A stretch of 64,000 nt of DNA from Palsa-744 sp036498265 (lineage in GTDB: Bacteria > Actinomycetota > Thermoleophilia > Solirubrobacterales > Solirubrobacteraceae). Shown one piece after another: positions 16,903-24,207 of the stretch. Within the stretch, counting starts at the first letter, position 1, and every line of letters starts with the position of its first letter. A program made the translations under genes and the position numbers. The notes beneath the pieces are model-generated. The model saw nothing but the letters and a program-made list of their open reading frames with translations. It ran no database searches and had not been told where the DNA came from. Location of the stretch: the NCBI GenBank assembly GCA_036498265.1, contig DASYFT010000031.1:171801-235800 (forward strand), given 5' to 3'.

Positions 16903-17516
16903 GCGGGCAGGCGCTCGTCGGCGGGGACCGTGCGCGAGACGAGGACTCGCCACCCGTCCTTCAGGCGCTCCAGCGGCATGTTGCGGAGCCGGCGCAGGTG
17001 GACGAACAGGTCGGCGCCGAGCGCCGCCAGCAGCGTGTCGGCGAGCAGCTCGGCGTCGCAGTCCGGATCGGCCTCGCGCAGCAGCAGCAACACGTGCAGC
17101 CTGTGCACCGTGTGGGCGGGGTGGGTGTAGCGGACCGGTCCCGTTTCCGCCGCCACGAGGAGCTCGGTGTGCGCCTCGAGCGTGTCCAGGAGCGCTTCCC
17201 CGAAGGCGATCAGCCGCTCTCGCGGCGGGGCCCCGGGCCCGAGCGGCGGCTCGCCGCGGATGATCGCTTCCTGAAAGCCGCGCTCGCGCTCTGAGAGCAC
17301 GGCCGCTGCGAGCGAGGCTCGGGAGCCGAAGCGGCGGAACAGCGTGCCCTTGCCCACGCCCGCCGCCTCGGCGACGTCGTCCATCGAGACGCAGCCGGCG
17401 CCGCGCTCGTCGAACAGCCGCCGGGCCGCGCAGAGGATCCGCTCGCGGTTGCGTGCCGCGTCGGCACGCTCGGAGGCGTCCGGCTCGAACTGCGGGAGGT
17501 CGAAGGAGGCGTTCAT
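16899..17516 (-). CDS. TetR/AcrR family transcriptional regulator
   Basis: 205 residues from the ATG at 17514-17516. The N-terminal helix-turn-helix (about residues 22-68) reads RILCAARRLFDERGAGCVSMDDVAEAAGVGKGTLFRRFGSRASL, a clear TetR_N domain. The C-terminal ligand domain is of the SbtR/TetR_C type. It is divergent from yceI, and the 100-bp space between them holds two inverted-repeat operators (17536-17549, 17576-17589). It therefore probably represses itself and the yceI/FMN-reductase pair. The effector is unknown. Confidence 0.92.
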   Translation of the reverse strand: MNASFDLPQFEPDASERADAARNRERILCAARRLFDERGAGCVSMDDVAEAAGVGKGTLFRRFGSRASLAAAVLSERERGFQEAIIRGEPPLGPGAPPRERLIAFGEALLDTLEAHTELLVAAETGPVRYTHPAHTVHRLHVLLLLREADPDCDAELLADTLLAALGADLFVHLRRLRNMPLERLKDGWRVLVSRTVPADERLPA

Positions 17517-17535
17517 CCACCTACATCCTACTAAA

Positions 17536-17549
17536 CGGACCTCAGTCCG
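17536..17549. promoter_or_regulatory. TetR operator 1 in the tetR-yceI divergent region
   Basis: CGGAC-CTCA-GTCCG: 5-bp arms with a 4-bp centre, preceded by TAAA. It is the exact reverse complement of operator 2 and lies about 10 bp upstream of the TATGCT hexamer (17559-17564), a probable -10 of yceI. Confidence 0.75.
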
Positions 17550-17558
17550 ATTAGGTGC

Positions 17559-17564
17559 TATGCT
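17559..17564 (+). promoter_or_regulatory. probable -10 of the yceI operon
   Basis: TATGCT lies between the two operators. Its expected transcription start (about 17572) is flanked by both sites, an arrangement suited to repression by a bound TetR protein. Confidence 0.5.
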
Positions 17565-17575
17565 CAATGGGTAAA

Positions 17576-17589
17576 CGGACTGAGGTCCG
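17576..17589. promoter_or_regulatory. TetR operator 2 in the tetR-yceI divergent region
   Basis: CGGAC-TGAG-GTCCG, again preceded by TAAA. Its centre is 40 bp from that of operator 1, close to four helical turns, so two dimers could sit on one DNA face. Confidence 0.75.
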
Positions 17590-17615
17590 CAACTCCACGA
17601 GAAAGAGGAGCCCCG

Positions 17616-18170
17616 ATGAGCGTCGCAACACAGAACAACATTTCCACCGGGACCTGGAGCATCGACAAGGTCCACTCCCACGTCGGCTTCGCCGTCAAGC
17701 ACATGGTCGTCTCGAACTTCCGCGGCCGGTTCGATGACTACGACGGTGCCCTCACCGTCGGTGAGAACGGCGAGCCCCGGCTCGAGGGCACGGTCGCCGT
17801 CGACTCGATCGTCGTCAAAGACGAGAACCTGGCCGGCCACCTCAAATCGCCCGATTTCTTCGACACCGCCAACCACCCGCAGATCGGCTTCCGCTCGACC
17901 GCCGTGCGCGTCGGAGAGGGCGGCGCACTCGAGGTGGACGGTGAGCTGACGATCAAGGGCCACACCCACAACGTGACGGCGCGTGGCACGGTCACGGGCC
18001 CGCACGAGGACATCGCCGGCAACGAGAAAGTCGGCGTCGAGCTCGAGACGGTCGTCGACCGGCGCGAGTACGGCCTCGAGTGGAACGCGCCGCTGCCCAA
18101 AGGCGGCTTCGCGGTCGACAACGACGTCAAGCTCGAGGTCTCGCTCGAGCTCGTGAGGCAGGAGGCGTAG
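17616..18170 (+). CDS. YceI family protein
   Basis: 184 residues, one YceI lipocalin-like domain without an obvious signal peptide. Typical segments are TWSIDKVHSHVGFAVKHMVVSNFRGRF, HLKSPDFFDTANHPQIGFRST, GELTIKGHTHNV and EYGLEWNAPLPKGGFAVDNDVKLE. The family binds isoprenoid or other amphiphilic ligands; some members respond to stress or acid. AGAGGAG precedes the ATG by 7 nt. It is under the double TetR operator, and the FMN reductase gene follows after 5 bp, so the two form an inducible operon, perhaps for quinone or xenobiotic stress. Confidence 0.92.
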   Translation: MSVATQNNISTGTWSIDKVHSHVGFAVKHMVVSNFRGRFDDYDGALTVGENGEPRLEGTVAVDSIVVKDENLAGHLKSPDFFDTANHPQIGFRSTAVRVGEGGALEVDGELTIKGHTHNVTARGTVTGPHEDIAGNEKVGVELETVVDRREYGLEWNAPLPKGGFAVDNDVKLEVSLELVRQEA

Positions 18171-18175
18171 CCATC

Positions 18176-18727
18176 ATGCGCATCCTCGGCATCTCGGGCA
18201 GCCTCCGGCGGGACTCGCACAACACGCGCCTGCTGCGCGGTGTCGGCGGGCTCCTGCCGGAGGGCGTTGAGCTGGAGCTGTTCGACCAGCTCGCCGCGAT
18301 CCCGCCCTTCAACGAGGACGACGAGCACGAGGCACCCCCGGCGGTCGTGGCCCTCAAGGCCGCGATCGCCGGGGCGGACGCCGTGCTGGTGGCCACGCCG
18401 GAGTACAACGGCTCCATCCCGGGCGTGCTCAAGAACGCGCTCGACTGGGTCTCGCGGCCGGTGAGCGAAACGCCGCTGATGGGCAAGCCGACCGCGGTGA
18501 TCGGCGCCAGCACGAGCCTCTTCGGCGCCGTCTGGGCGCAGGCGGAGACGCGCAAGGTGCTCGGCAGGATCGGCGCCCGCGTGGTCGATCGCGAAATACC
18601 GATCCCGCAGGCGGACGAGGCCCTCGGACCCGACGGGCTGCCCCGCGACGAGGACGCCCGCGAGCTGCTCGACGCGACGCTGACCGAGCTGGTCGAGCTC
18701 GCCGGGCCCCAGCGCGTCCCAGCCTAG
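18176..18727 (+). CDS. NADPH-dependent FMN reductase (flavodoxin-like quinone/azo reductase)
   Basis: 183 residues from an ATG with GGAGG at 18161-18165. The flavodoxin fold shows ILGISGSLRRDSHNTRLLR (FMN phosphate loop) and ATPEYNGSIPGVLKNALDWVSR, the signature of the NADPH-dependent FMN reductase family, which includes ChrR-type chromate and quinone reductases. It probably reduces quinones or azo/nitro compounds with NAD(P)H using FMN. It is the second gene of the TetR-controlled operon with yceI. Confidence 0.92.
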   Translation: MRILGISGSLRRDSHNTRLLRGVGGLLPEGVELELFDQLAAIPPFNEDDEHEAPPAVVALKAAIAGADAVLVATPEYNGSIPGVLKNALDWVSRPVSETPLMGKPTAVIGASTSLFGAVWAQAETRKVLGRIGARVVDREIPIPQADEALGPDGLPRDEDARELLDATLTELVELAGPQRVPA

Positions 18728-18756
18728 ACCGGTCGCTCCCGGGCATGCCGGCCACC

Positions 18757-18762
18757 TAGACT
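18757..18762 (+). promoter_or_regulatory. probable -10 of prfA, leaderless arrangement
   Basis: TAGACT ends 7 nt before the prfA ATG at 18770. No Shine-Dalgarno sequence lies between them, which supports transcription starting at the start codon. Confidence 0.5.
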
Positions 18763-18769
18763 GGCCGGC

Positions 18770-19828
18770 ATGGTCGAAGATCTCGTCAAGCAGATCGAGT
18801 CGCGCTTTGCCGAGCTCGGCGAGCAGATGACCGACGCCGAGGTCATCTCCGACCGCGAGCGCTACGCCGAGGTCGGCCGCGCCTACAGACAGCTCGAGCC
18901 AGCGGCTGCGCTCGCCGCGCAGTGGCGCCACGCCCAGGACGATGCCGCCGGTGCCGAGGAGGTGCTGGACGAGGTCGGCGAGGACGCCGAGATGCGTGAG
19001 GAGCTGGCACGGGCGCGCGAGCGCATCGAGGAGCTCGAGGAGCAGATCCGGCTCGCGATGGTCGAGCGCGATCCGAACGACGAGAAGAGCGTCATCGTCG
19101 AAGTCCAGGGCGGCGCCGGTGGGGAGGAGGCGGGCCTCTGGGCCGGCGACCTCTATCGCATGCTCACCCGCTACGCCGAGCGCCTCGGGTTCCAGACAGA
19201 GCCCCTCGACGTCGGCGACGGGAAGTACACCTTCGAAATCAAATCCCGCCCGCCCGAGGGCGCCTACTCGGTGTTCAAGTTCGAGGGCGGAACGCACCGC
19301 GTCCAGCGCGTGCCCCAGACGGAGTCGCAGGGACGCATCCACACGTCTACCGCGACCGTCGCCGTGCTCCCGGAGGCTGAGGACGTCGACGTGGAGATCG
19401 ACCCGAACGACCTGCAGATCGACGTCTACCGCTCCTCGGGGCCGGGCGGCCAGTCCGTCAACACGACCGACTCGGCCGTGCGGGTCACGCACAAGCCGTC
19501 CGGGATCGTCGTCTCGATGCAGGACGAGAAGTCCCAGCTTCAGAACCGCGAGAAGGCGCTGCGCGTGCTCCGCGCCCGCCTCTACGAGCGCGCGCTGGCC
19601 GAGCAGCAGGCCGAGGTTGCGGCCGACCGGCGCTCCCAGGTCGGCACCGGCGACCGCGCCGAGAAGATCCGCACCTACAACTACGGCGAGCGCCGCGTCA
19701 CCGACCATCGGATCAAGCTCACCGTCCACAACCTGGATCAGGTCCTGGAGGGCGAGCTCGACGAGCTCACCGCCGCGCTGCAGGCCGATGAGAAGCGCCG
19801 GCGGCTCGAGGCGCAGGCGGCGGTGTGA
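18770..19828 (+). CDS. prfA: peptide chain release factor 1
   Basis: 352 residues, normal RF1 length. The GGQ tripeptide (residues 226-228, SSGPGGQSVNTTDSAVRVTH) positions water for peptidyl-tRNA hydrolysis, and its Gln is the substrate of the adjacent prmC product. The domain 2 region EGGTHRVQRVPQTESQGRIHTSTATVAV is RF1-like. It recognises UAA and UAG. The stop overlaps the prmC start. RF2 (prfB) is encoded separately at 51058. Confidence 0.97.
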   Translation: MVEDLVKQIESRFAELGEQMTDAEVISDRERYAEVGRAYRQLEPAAALAAQWRHAQDDAAGAEEVLDEVGEDAEMREELARARERIEELEEQIRLAMVERDPNDEKSVIVEVQGGAGGEEAGLWAGDLYRMLTRYAERLGFQTEPLDVGDGKYTFEIKSRPPEGAYSVFKFEGGTHRVQRVPQTESQGRIHTSTATVAVLPEAEDVDVEIDPNDLQIDVYRSSGPGGQSVNTTDSAVRVTHKPSGIVVSMQDEKSQLQNREKALRVLRARLYERALAEQQAEVAADRRSQVGTGDRAEKIRTYNYGERRVTDHRIKLTVHNLDQVLEGELDELTAALQADEKRRRLEAQAAV

Positions 19829-20736
19829 TGCCCGGACAGGCGATCGATCCGCGCGCGGTCACCGGGTCCGAGCCGCGGCCCGGCGGTGCCGCGGGCTGGG
19901 GCGCGCACCCGGCCCGAGACGCCCTCGACGGCGCGATCACGGCGATCGCGGCCGCCGGCTGCGAAACGCCCCGCCTCGACGCCGAGCTGCTGCTGGCAGA
20001 CGTGCTCGGGGTCTCTCGGGAGCGTCTCATCGTCGATCGGGAGCTGGCCGTGGAAGGGCCGGCGATTCGCGCCTTCCAGGAGGCCGTCCACCGCCGCGCG
20101 GTCCAACGGGAGCCCGTCGCCTACATCCTCGGCCGGCAAGGCTTCCGCCGTCTCGAGCTCGCCGTCGACCGGCGGGTGCTGATCCCACGTCCGGAGACCG
20201 AGCTGCTCGTGGAGAGTGCCCTCTCGATCCGTTCCGGCGCTGCGGTCCTCGACGTCGGCACGGGCAGCGGCGCGGTTGCTCTCGCTCTCGCGCAAGAGCG
20301 GCCCGATCTCCATGTGACCGGCAGCGAGCTGAGCGCGGATGCGCTCGATGTCGCACGCGCAAACGGCCGGCGTCTCGGCCTCGACGTGCACTGGCTCCAC
20401 GCCGATCTGCTCGCGGGCGTCCCCGATGAGTTCGACGCCGTGCTCGCGAACCTGCCCTACGTCGCCGACTCCGAGCGGGCGGCGCTCGCTCCGGAGATCT
20501 CGCGGCACGAGCCGCCAGCCGCCCTGTTCGCCGGGCCGGACGGGCTCGCGGCGATCGGCGCCCTGCTCGAGCAGCTCGCGCCACGTGAGCGCGTGCAGCT
20601 GGTGGCCCTCGAGGTCGGCGCCGGCCAGGCGCCCGCGGTCGCTCGCCGCGTGGAGGCGGCCGGCTTCGGCGCGGTGCGCCTCCAGCGCGATCTCGCCGGA
20701 ATCGAGCGTGTCGTGGTGGGCGAACGGGTGCGATGA
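19828..20736 (+). CDS. prmC: peptide chain release factor N5-glutamine methyltransferase
   Basis: 302 residues from an ATG overlapping the prfA stop (TGATG). The N-terminal helical domain carries RLDAELLLADVLG and EPVAYILGRQGFRRLELAVDRRVLIPRPETE, the PrmC/HemK signature. The SAM motif is VLDVGTGSGAVALALA. The catalytic NPPY motif is here NLPY at 208-211, a substitution seen in some HemK proteins. It methylates the GGQ glutamine of RF1 and RF2. A GTG three bases upstream could also serve as start. Confidence 0.95.
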   Translation: MPGQAIDPRAVTGSEPRPGGAAGWGAHPARDALDGAITAIAAAGCETPRLDAELLLADVLGVSRERLIVDRELAVEGPAIRAFQEAVHRRAVQREPVAYILGRQGFRRLELAVDRRVLIPRPETELLVESALSIRSGAAVLDVGTGSGAVALALAQERPDLHVTGSELSADALDVARANGRRLGLDVHWLHADLLAGVPDEFDAVLANLPYVADSERAALAPEISRHEPPAALFAGPDGLAAIGALLEQLAPRERVQLVALEVGAGQAPAVARRVEAAGFGAVRLQRDLAGIERVVVGERVR

Positions 20737-21365
20737 GCCCGGTGCTCGACGCCGATGACGCACGCCGCCTGCAGGACTGCGTGGCCGGCGGCGGTGTGGC
20801 GGTGTTCCCAGCGGAGACGGTCTACGGCATCTGCTGCGATCCCGACAGCCAGGACGCCTCGCGACGGCTGTACGAGCTCAAGGGGAGGCCTCCGTCGCAT
20901 GCCTGCGCGGTGATGTTCTTCGCGCTCGATCCCGCGCTGGAGAGGCTCGGCGAGCTGCCGGACAGCGAGCGTCGGGCGCTCTCGGCGCTCCTCCCCGGGC
21001 CGGTCACCGTGCTGCTCGCGAACAGGGCACGGCGATTCGCCGCCGCCTGCAGGACCGACCCCGGCACCCTGGGCCTGCGGGTACCCGCCCTGCCTGGCTC
21101 GCTCGCCGCCCTGTCGGCTGTGAGCCGGCCGGTGATGCAATCCAGCGCGAACCGCTCGGGAGAGCCCGACGCGAGGTCACTGGACGAGGTGCCTGCGAGC
21201 ATCCGCGAGGGCGTCGACCTCGTGCTCGACGGGGGCGAGCTGCCGGGCACGGCATCGACGGTCGTGGACCTGCGCGACTACGCCCTCCAACGACGTTGGC
21301 ACGTGCTCCGCGAGGGAGCGCTGGCGAGCGACGTGGTGCGCGAGCTGCTCGCCTCCTCCGGCTGA
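20733..21365 (+). CDS. tsaC: threonylcarbamoyl-AMP synthase (Sua5/YrdC/YwlC family)
   Basis: 210 residues, one YrdC domain. GGGVAVFPAETVYGICCDP is the conserved N-terminal segment, followed by YELKGRPPSHACAVMFF, LLPGPVTVLL and VMQSSANRSGEPDARSLDEV. It makes threonylcarbamoyl-adenylate from threonine, bicarbonate and ATP for t6A37 modification of ANN-decoding tRNAs. It lacks the C-terminal Sua5 domain. The ATG overlaps prmC by 4 bp, as commonly seen in prfA-prmC-tsaC operons. Confidence 0.93.
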   Translation: MSPVLDADDARRLQDCVAGGGVAVFPAETVYGICCDPDSQDASRRLYELKGRPPSHACAVMFFALDPALERLGELPDSERRALSALLPGPVTVLLANRARRFAAACRTDPGTLGLRVPALPGSLAALSAVSRPVMQSSANRSGEPDARSLDEVPASIREGVDLVLDGGELPGTASTVVDLRDYALQRRWHVLREGALASDVVRELLASSG

Positions 21366-21389
21366 GAGGACGCGATCCTCGGCTGGTGC

Positions 21390-21395
21390 TAGCCT
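21390..21395 (+). promoter_or_regulatory. possible extended -10 of glyA
   Basis: TAGCCT preceded by TG (TGCTAGCCT). The expected start at about 21402 falls just before the ZTP aptamer. No clear -35. Confidence 0.4.
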
Positions 21396-21397
21396 CG

Positions 21398-21480
21398 TGG
21401 CAGCTGCCGCGACTGGCGCTGCGAGGTGGAATCGACCACCGGGGAGCGGTCAGCGAAGACGCCGCGCGCCTGGGCACAAA
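21398..21480 (+). ncRNA. ZTP (pfl) riboswitch upstream of glyA
   Basis: The leader holds the parts of the ZTP aptamer in order. CCGCGACTGGCG (21408-21419) forms the 5' side. A hairpin GGTGG/CCACC (21425-21440) is followed by GGGGAGCGG. The highly conserved 3' pseudoknot element CGCCTGGGCA is at 21467-21476. ZTP/ZMP signals low 10-formyl-tetrahydrofolate, and glyA, which feeds one-carbon units into folate, is a classic target. The region ends 13 nt before the ribosome site AAGGAGAG (21493-21500), so control of translation initiation or a short antiterminator is likely. Confidence 0.85.
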
Positions 21481-21504
21481 GTCGCCGATGCCAAGGAGAG
21501 CGCC

Positions 21505-22803
21505 GTGACCGAGCTCAGCCCCGACTACTTCAACCGACCGCTCGCCGAGGTCGATCCCGAGATCGCCGAGGTGCTGCGTGGCGAGCTCGAGCGCGAGCAG
21601 CGAACGCTCGAGATGATCGCCTCGGAGAACTTCGCGCCGCTGGCCGTGCTCGAATGCCAGGGCTCGGTGCTCACGAACAAGTACGCCGAGGGCTACCCCG
21701 GACGCCGCTACTACGGCGGCTGCGAGTGGGTCGACGTCTCGGAGCAGCTCGCGATCGATCGGGCCAAGGAGCTGTTCGGCGCCGAGCACGCGAACGTCCA
21801 GCCGCACTCGGGCTCGCAGGCCAACGCCGCCGTCTACCACGCGTTGCTCGAGCCCGGCGAGACGATCATGGGCCTGTCGCTCGCCCACGGCGGCCACCTG
21901 ACCCACGGCATGAGGCTCAACGTCTCCGGTCGCCTCTATGACGTAGCCGCCTACGAGGTCGACCGCGAGTCCAGCCTGATCGACATGGACGAGGTCGCCC
22001 GCATCGCCCGCGAGCGCCGTCCCCGGCTGCTGCTGGCGGGATGGTCGGCGTATCCGCGCCAGCTGGACTTCGCCCGCTTCCGGGAGATCGCCGACGAGGT
22101 GGGCGCGCTGCTGATGGTGGACATGGCCCACTTCGCCGGGCTCGTCGCCGCGGGGCTCCACCCCAACCCGATCGAGTTCGGCGCGGACGTCGTCACGACC
22201 ACGACCCACAAGACCCTCGGCGGCCCCCGCGCGGGCGTGATCTTCTGCAAGCAGGAGCTCGCCAAGAAGATCGACTCGGCCGTCTTCCCCGGTCAGCAGG
22301 GGGGGCCGCTCGAGCATGCGATCGCGGCCAAGGCGGTCGCATTCAGGATCGCCGCCAGCGAGCTGTTCGCCGAGCGCCAGCGCCGCACGATCGACGGGGC
22401 TCGCGCGCTCGCCGAGGAGCTGATGAGGGCCGGTCACGGTGTCAACGTCCTGACCGGTGGCACCGACGTCCACCTCGTGCTCGTCGACCTGCGCGACAGC
22501 GAGCCGGCGCTCACGGGCAGGCAGGCGGAGGACCGCCTCCAGGAGGTCCAGATCACCGTCAACCGCAACGCGGTCCCGTTCGACCCGCGGCCGCCGATGG
22601 AGGCCTCGGGACTGCGCATCGGAACCCCCGCGCTCGCGACCCGCGGCCTGCAGCTGGAGGACTTCAGCGAGGTCGGGCGGATCCTGGCCACGGCGCTCAC
22701 GCCTGAGTACGACTCGCGCGCCGGAGAGCTGGCCGAGCGGGTGGCCGCGCTCGTCGAGCGCTATCCGCTCTACGAGACGCTGGCGAGCGCGGCGGCGGCC
22801 TAG
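21505..22803 (+). CDS. glyA: serine hydroxymethyltransferase
   Basis: 432 residues from a GTG with AAGGAGAG 5 nt upstream. It shows the SHMT landmarks MIASENFAPLAVLE, NKYAEGYPGRRYYGGCEWVD, HGGHLTHG and the PLP lysine in TTTTHKTLGGPRAG (Lys236). It converts serine and tetrahydrofolate to glycine and methylene-THF, the main one-carbon source. The upstream ZTP riboswitch provides feedback from folate status. Frames that extend upstream cross the riboswitch and are not coding. Confidence 0.97.
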   Translation: MTELSPDYFNRPLAEVDPEIAEVLRGELEREQRTLEMIASENFAPLAVLECQGSVLTNKYAEGYPGRRYYGGCEWVDVSEQLAIDRAKELFGAEHANVQPHSGSQANAAVYHALLEPGETIMGLSLAHGGHLTHGMRLNVSGRLYDVAAYEVDRESSLIDMDEVARIARERRPRLLLAGWSAYPRQLDFARFREIADEVGALLMVDMAHFAGLVAAGLHPNPIEFGADVVTTTTHKTLGGPRAGVIFCKQELAKKIDSAVFPGQQGGPLEHAIAAKAVAFRIAASELFAERQRRTIDGARALAEELMRAGHGVNVLTGGTDVHLVLVDLRDSEPALTGRQAEDRLQEVQITVNRNAVPFDPRPPMEASGLRIGTPALATRGLQLEDFSEVGRILATALTPEYDSRAGELAERVAALVERYPLYETLASAAAA

Positions 22804-22857
22804 CGGGCACGCCGCGTCGCTTGCGACCTCGGCGCCTGCGATGCTGTGCGCTGACCG

Positions 22858-24207
22858 ATGGCGCATCCGAACGAGCTCGACGCGCTGTACGCGTTCCTTG
22901 TAGCGCTCGCCGTGGCGGCCGCGCTGACGCCACTCACGATGCGGCTGGCGCGGGCGGTCGGCGCGATCGACGAACCCCGCGAGCGTGGCCTCTCCGCGAG
23001 GGCGACGCCGCTGCTCGGCGGCCTCGCCATCTTCGGCGGCGCGCTGGTCGCGGCATTGCTGTGGCTGCCGGCCGGATACGGCACCGAGCACCAGCTGTGG
23101 CACGGCGTCCTGCTCGGCGCGGCCGTCATCGTCATCGTCGGCGCGCTCGACGACCGCTTCGACCTCCACCCTGCGGCGAAGCTCGCCGGCCAGATCATCG
23201 CAGCCGTGATCGTCGTGCACTACGGCGTCGCCGTGAAGGCGATCACGCTGCCGTTCATCGGCAAACTCCACTTCCCCAACGCCGGCGTGACCAACGCGGG
23301 TCCGATCCTGACGGTGCTCGGGCTCGTGTTCCTGATGAACGTCGTCAACTTCTCCGATGGAGTCGACGGGCTCGCGGCGGGCGTCGTGGCGATCATCGCC
23401 GGCGCGATGTGTGTCATCGCCTTCGACCTCGGCCGGGAGCAGCCTGGCGTGCTCGCCGCGATCACCGCCGGCGCGGCGCTCGGGTTCCTGATCTTCAACT
23501 TCCCGCCGGCCTCGAGTTTCATGGGGGACTGCGGCGCCCAGCTGCTCGGGCTGCTGATGGGCGTGATCACCGTCGAGGCCGCCGTCAAGACGACCGCGGT
23601 CGTGTCGTTCGTGCTGCCGCTGATCCTGCTCGCCGTGCCGTTCCTCGACACGACCTTCGTGGTCCTCAAGCGCTTGAAGTACAAGCAGCCCGTCTACCGC
23701 CCCGACAGCGAGCACTTCCACCATCGGATGGCCCGCATCGGCTTCTCGAGCAGGCGCACGATCACGTTCCTCTACGCATGGACGCTGATGCTGGCCGGCG
23801 TGGCACTGGCACTCCGCTTCATCCCCTACAGCGACCACCACGGCCACCTCTACACAGGCTGGACGATCGTGATGGTGGCGCTCGGCGTCGTCGCGATCGC
23901 CGCGAGCGTCTACCTCGTCTACGTGCTCGAGATCCTCAAGTTCCGGCGGCTGGACGCCGCGCGGCTGCGGCGGCTGCGCCCCGAAGCCTCACCAGCGGAG
24001 ATCGAGCTGGACGTCACCAAGCACCTGGAAACCGGCGAGTTCCAGGCGGTGTCGAGCGCCGGGGACGGCCACGTGCAGGTGCTGGGCCCGGTGCGGCCGG
24101 GGGGGACTGAGGACCGGGTTGGCGAGCGACAGGTGAATCAGGATCGCGTACGCGCTGAAGATCAGCGTGGCGGCGCGCAGGCGCCGATCGCCGCCGACCG
24201 CCGCTAG
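22858..24207 (+). CDS. undecaprenyl-phosphate GlcNAc-1-phosphate transferase family protein (WecA/TagO-like)
   Basis: 449 residues with about ten membrane helices. Family motifs are GALDDRFDLHP (Mg-binding Asp pair), FLMNVVNFSDGVDGLAAG near residue 164, FMGDCGAQLLG and SEHFHHRMARIGFSSRR. It transfers a sugar phosphate from a UDP-sugar to polyprenyl phosphate to start cell-wall or surface glycan assembly. The membrane core ends near residue 375. The remaining tail, especially the last 50 residues, is hydrophilic and lies antisense to the C-terminal codons of the convergent mannosyltransferase (219-bp overlap), so it may be dispensable read-through sequence. Confidence 0.9.
   Translation: MAHPNELDALYAFLVALAVAAALTPLTMRLARAVGAIDEPRERGLSARATPLLGGLAIFGGALVAALLWLPAGYGTEHQLWHGVLLGAAVIVIVGALDDRFDLHPAAKLAGQIIAAVIVVHYGVAVKAITLPFIGKLHFPNAGVTNAGPILTVLGLVFLMNVVNFSDGVDGLAAGVVAIIAGAMCVIAFDLGREQPGVLAAITAGAALGFLIFNFPPASSFMGDCGAQLLGLLMGVITVEAAVKTTAVVSFVLPLILLAVPFLDTTFVVLKRLKYKQPVYRPDSEHFHHRMARIGFSSRRTITFLYAWTLMLAGVALALRFIPYSDHHGHLYTGWTIVMVALGVVAIAASVYLVYVLEILKFRRLDAARLRRLRPEASPAEIELDVTKHLETGEFQAVSSAGDGHVQVLGPVRPGGTEDRVGERQVNQDRVRAEDQRGGAQAPIAADRR

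Noticed and set aside
21366..21380. Hairpin GAGGA/TCCTC between tsaC and glyA as a terminator
   Set aside because: Only a 5-bp stem with no U-tract.
21004..23847. A 947-codon open frame on the minus strand
   Set aside because: Antisense to tsaC, glyA and the WecA-like gene; low-complexity Arg/Glu/His-rich composition. Shadow frame.
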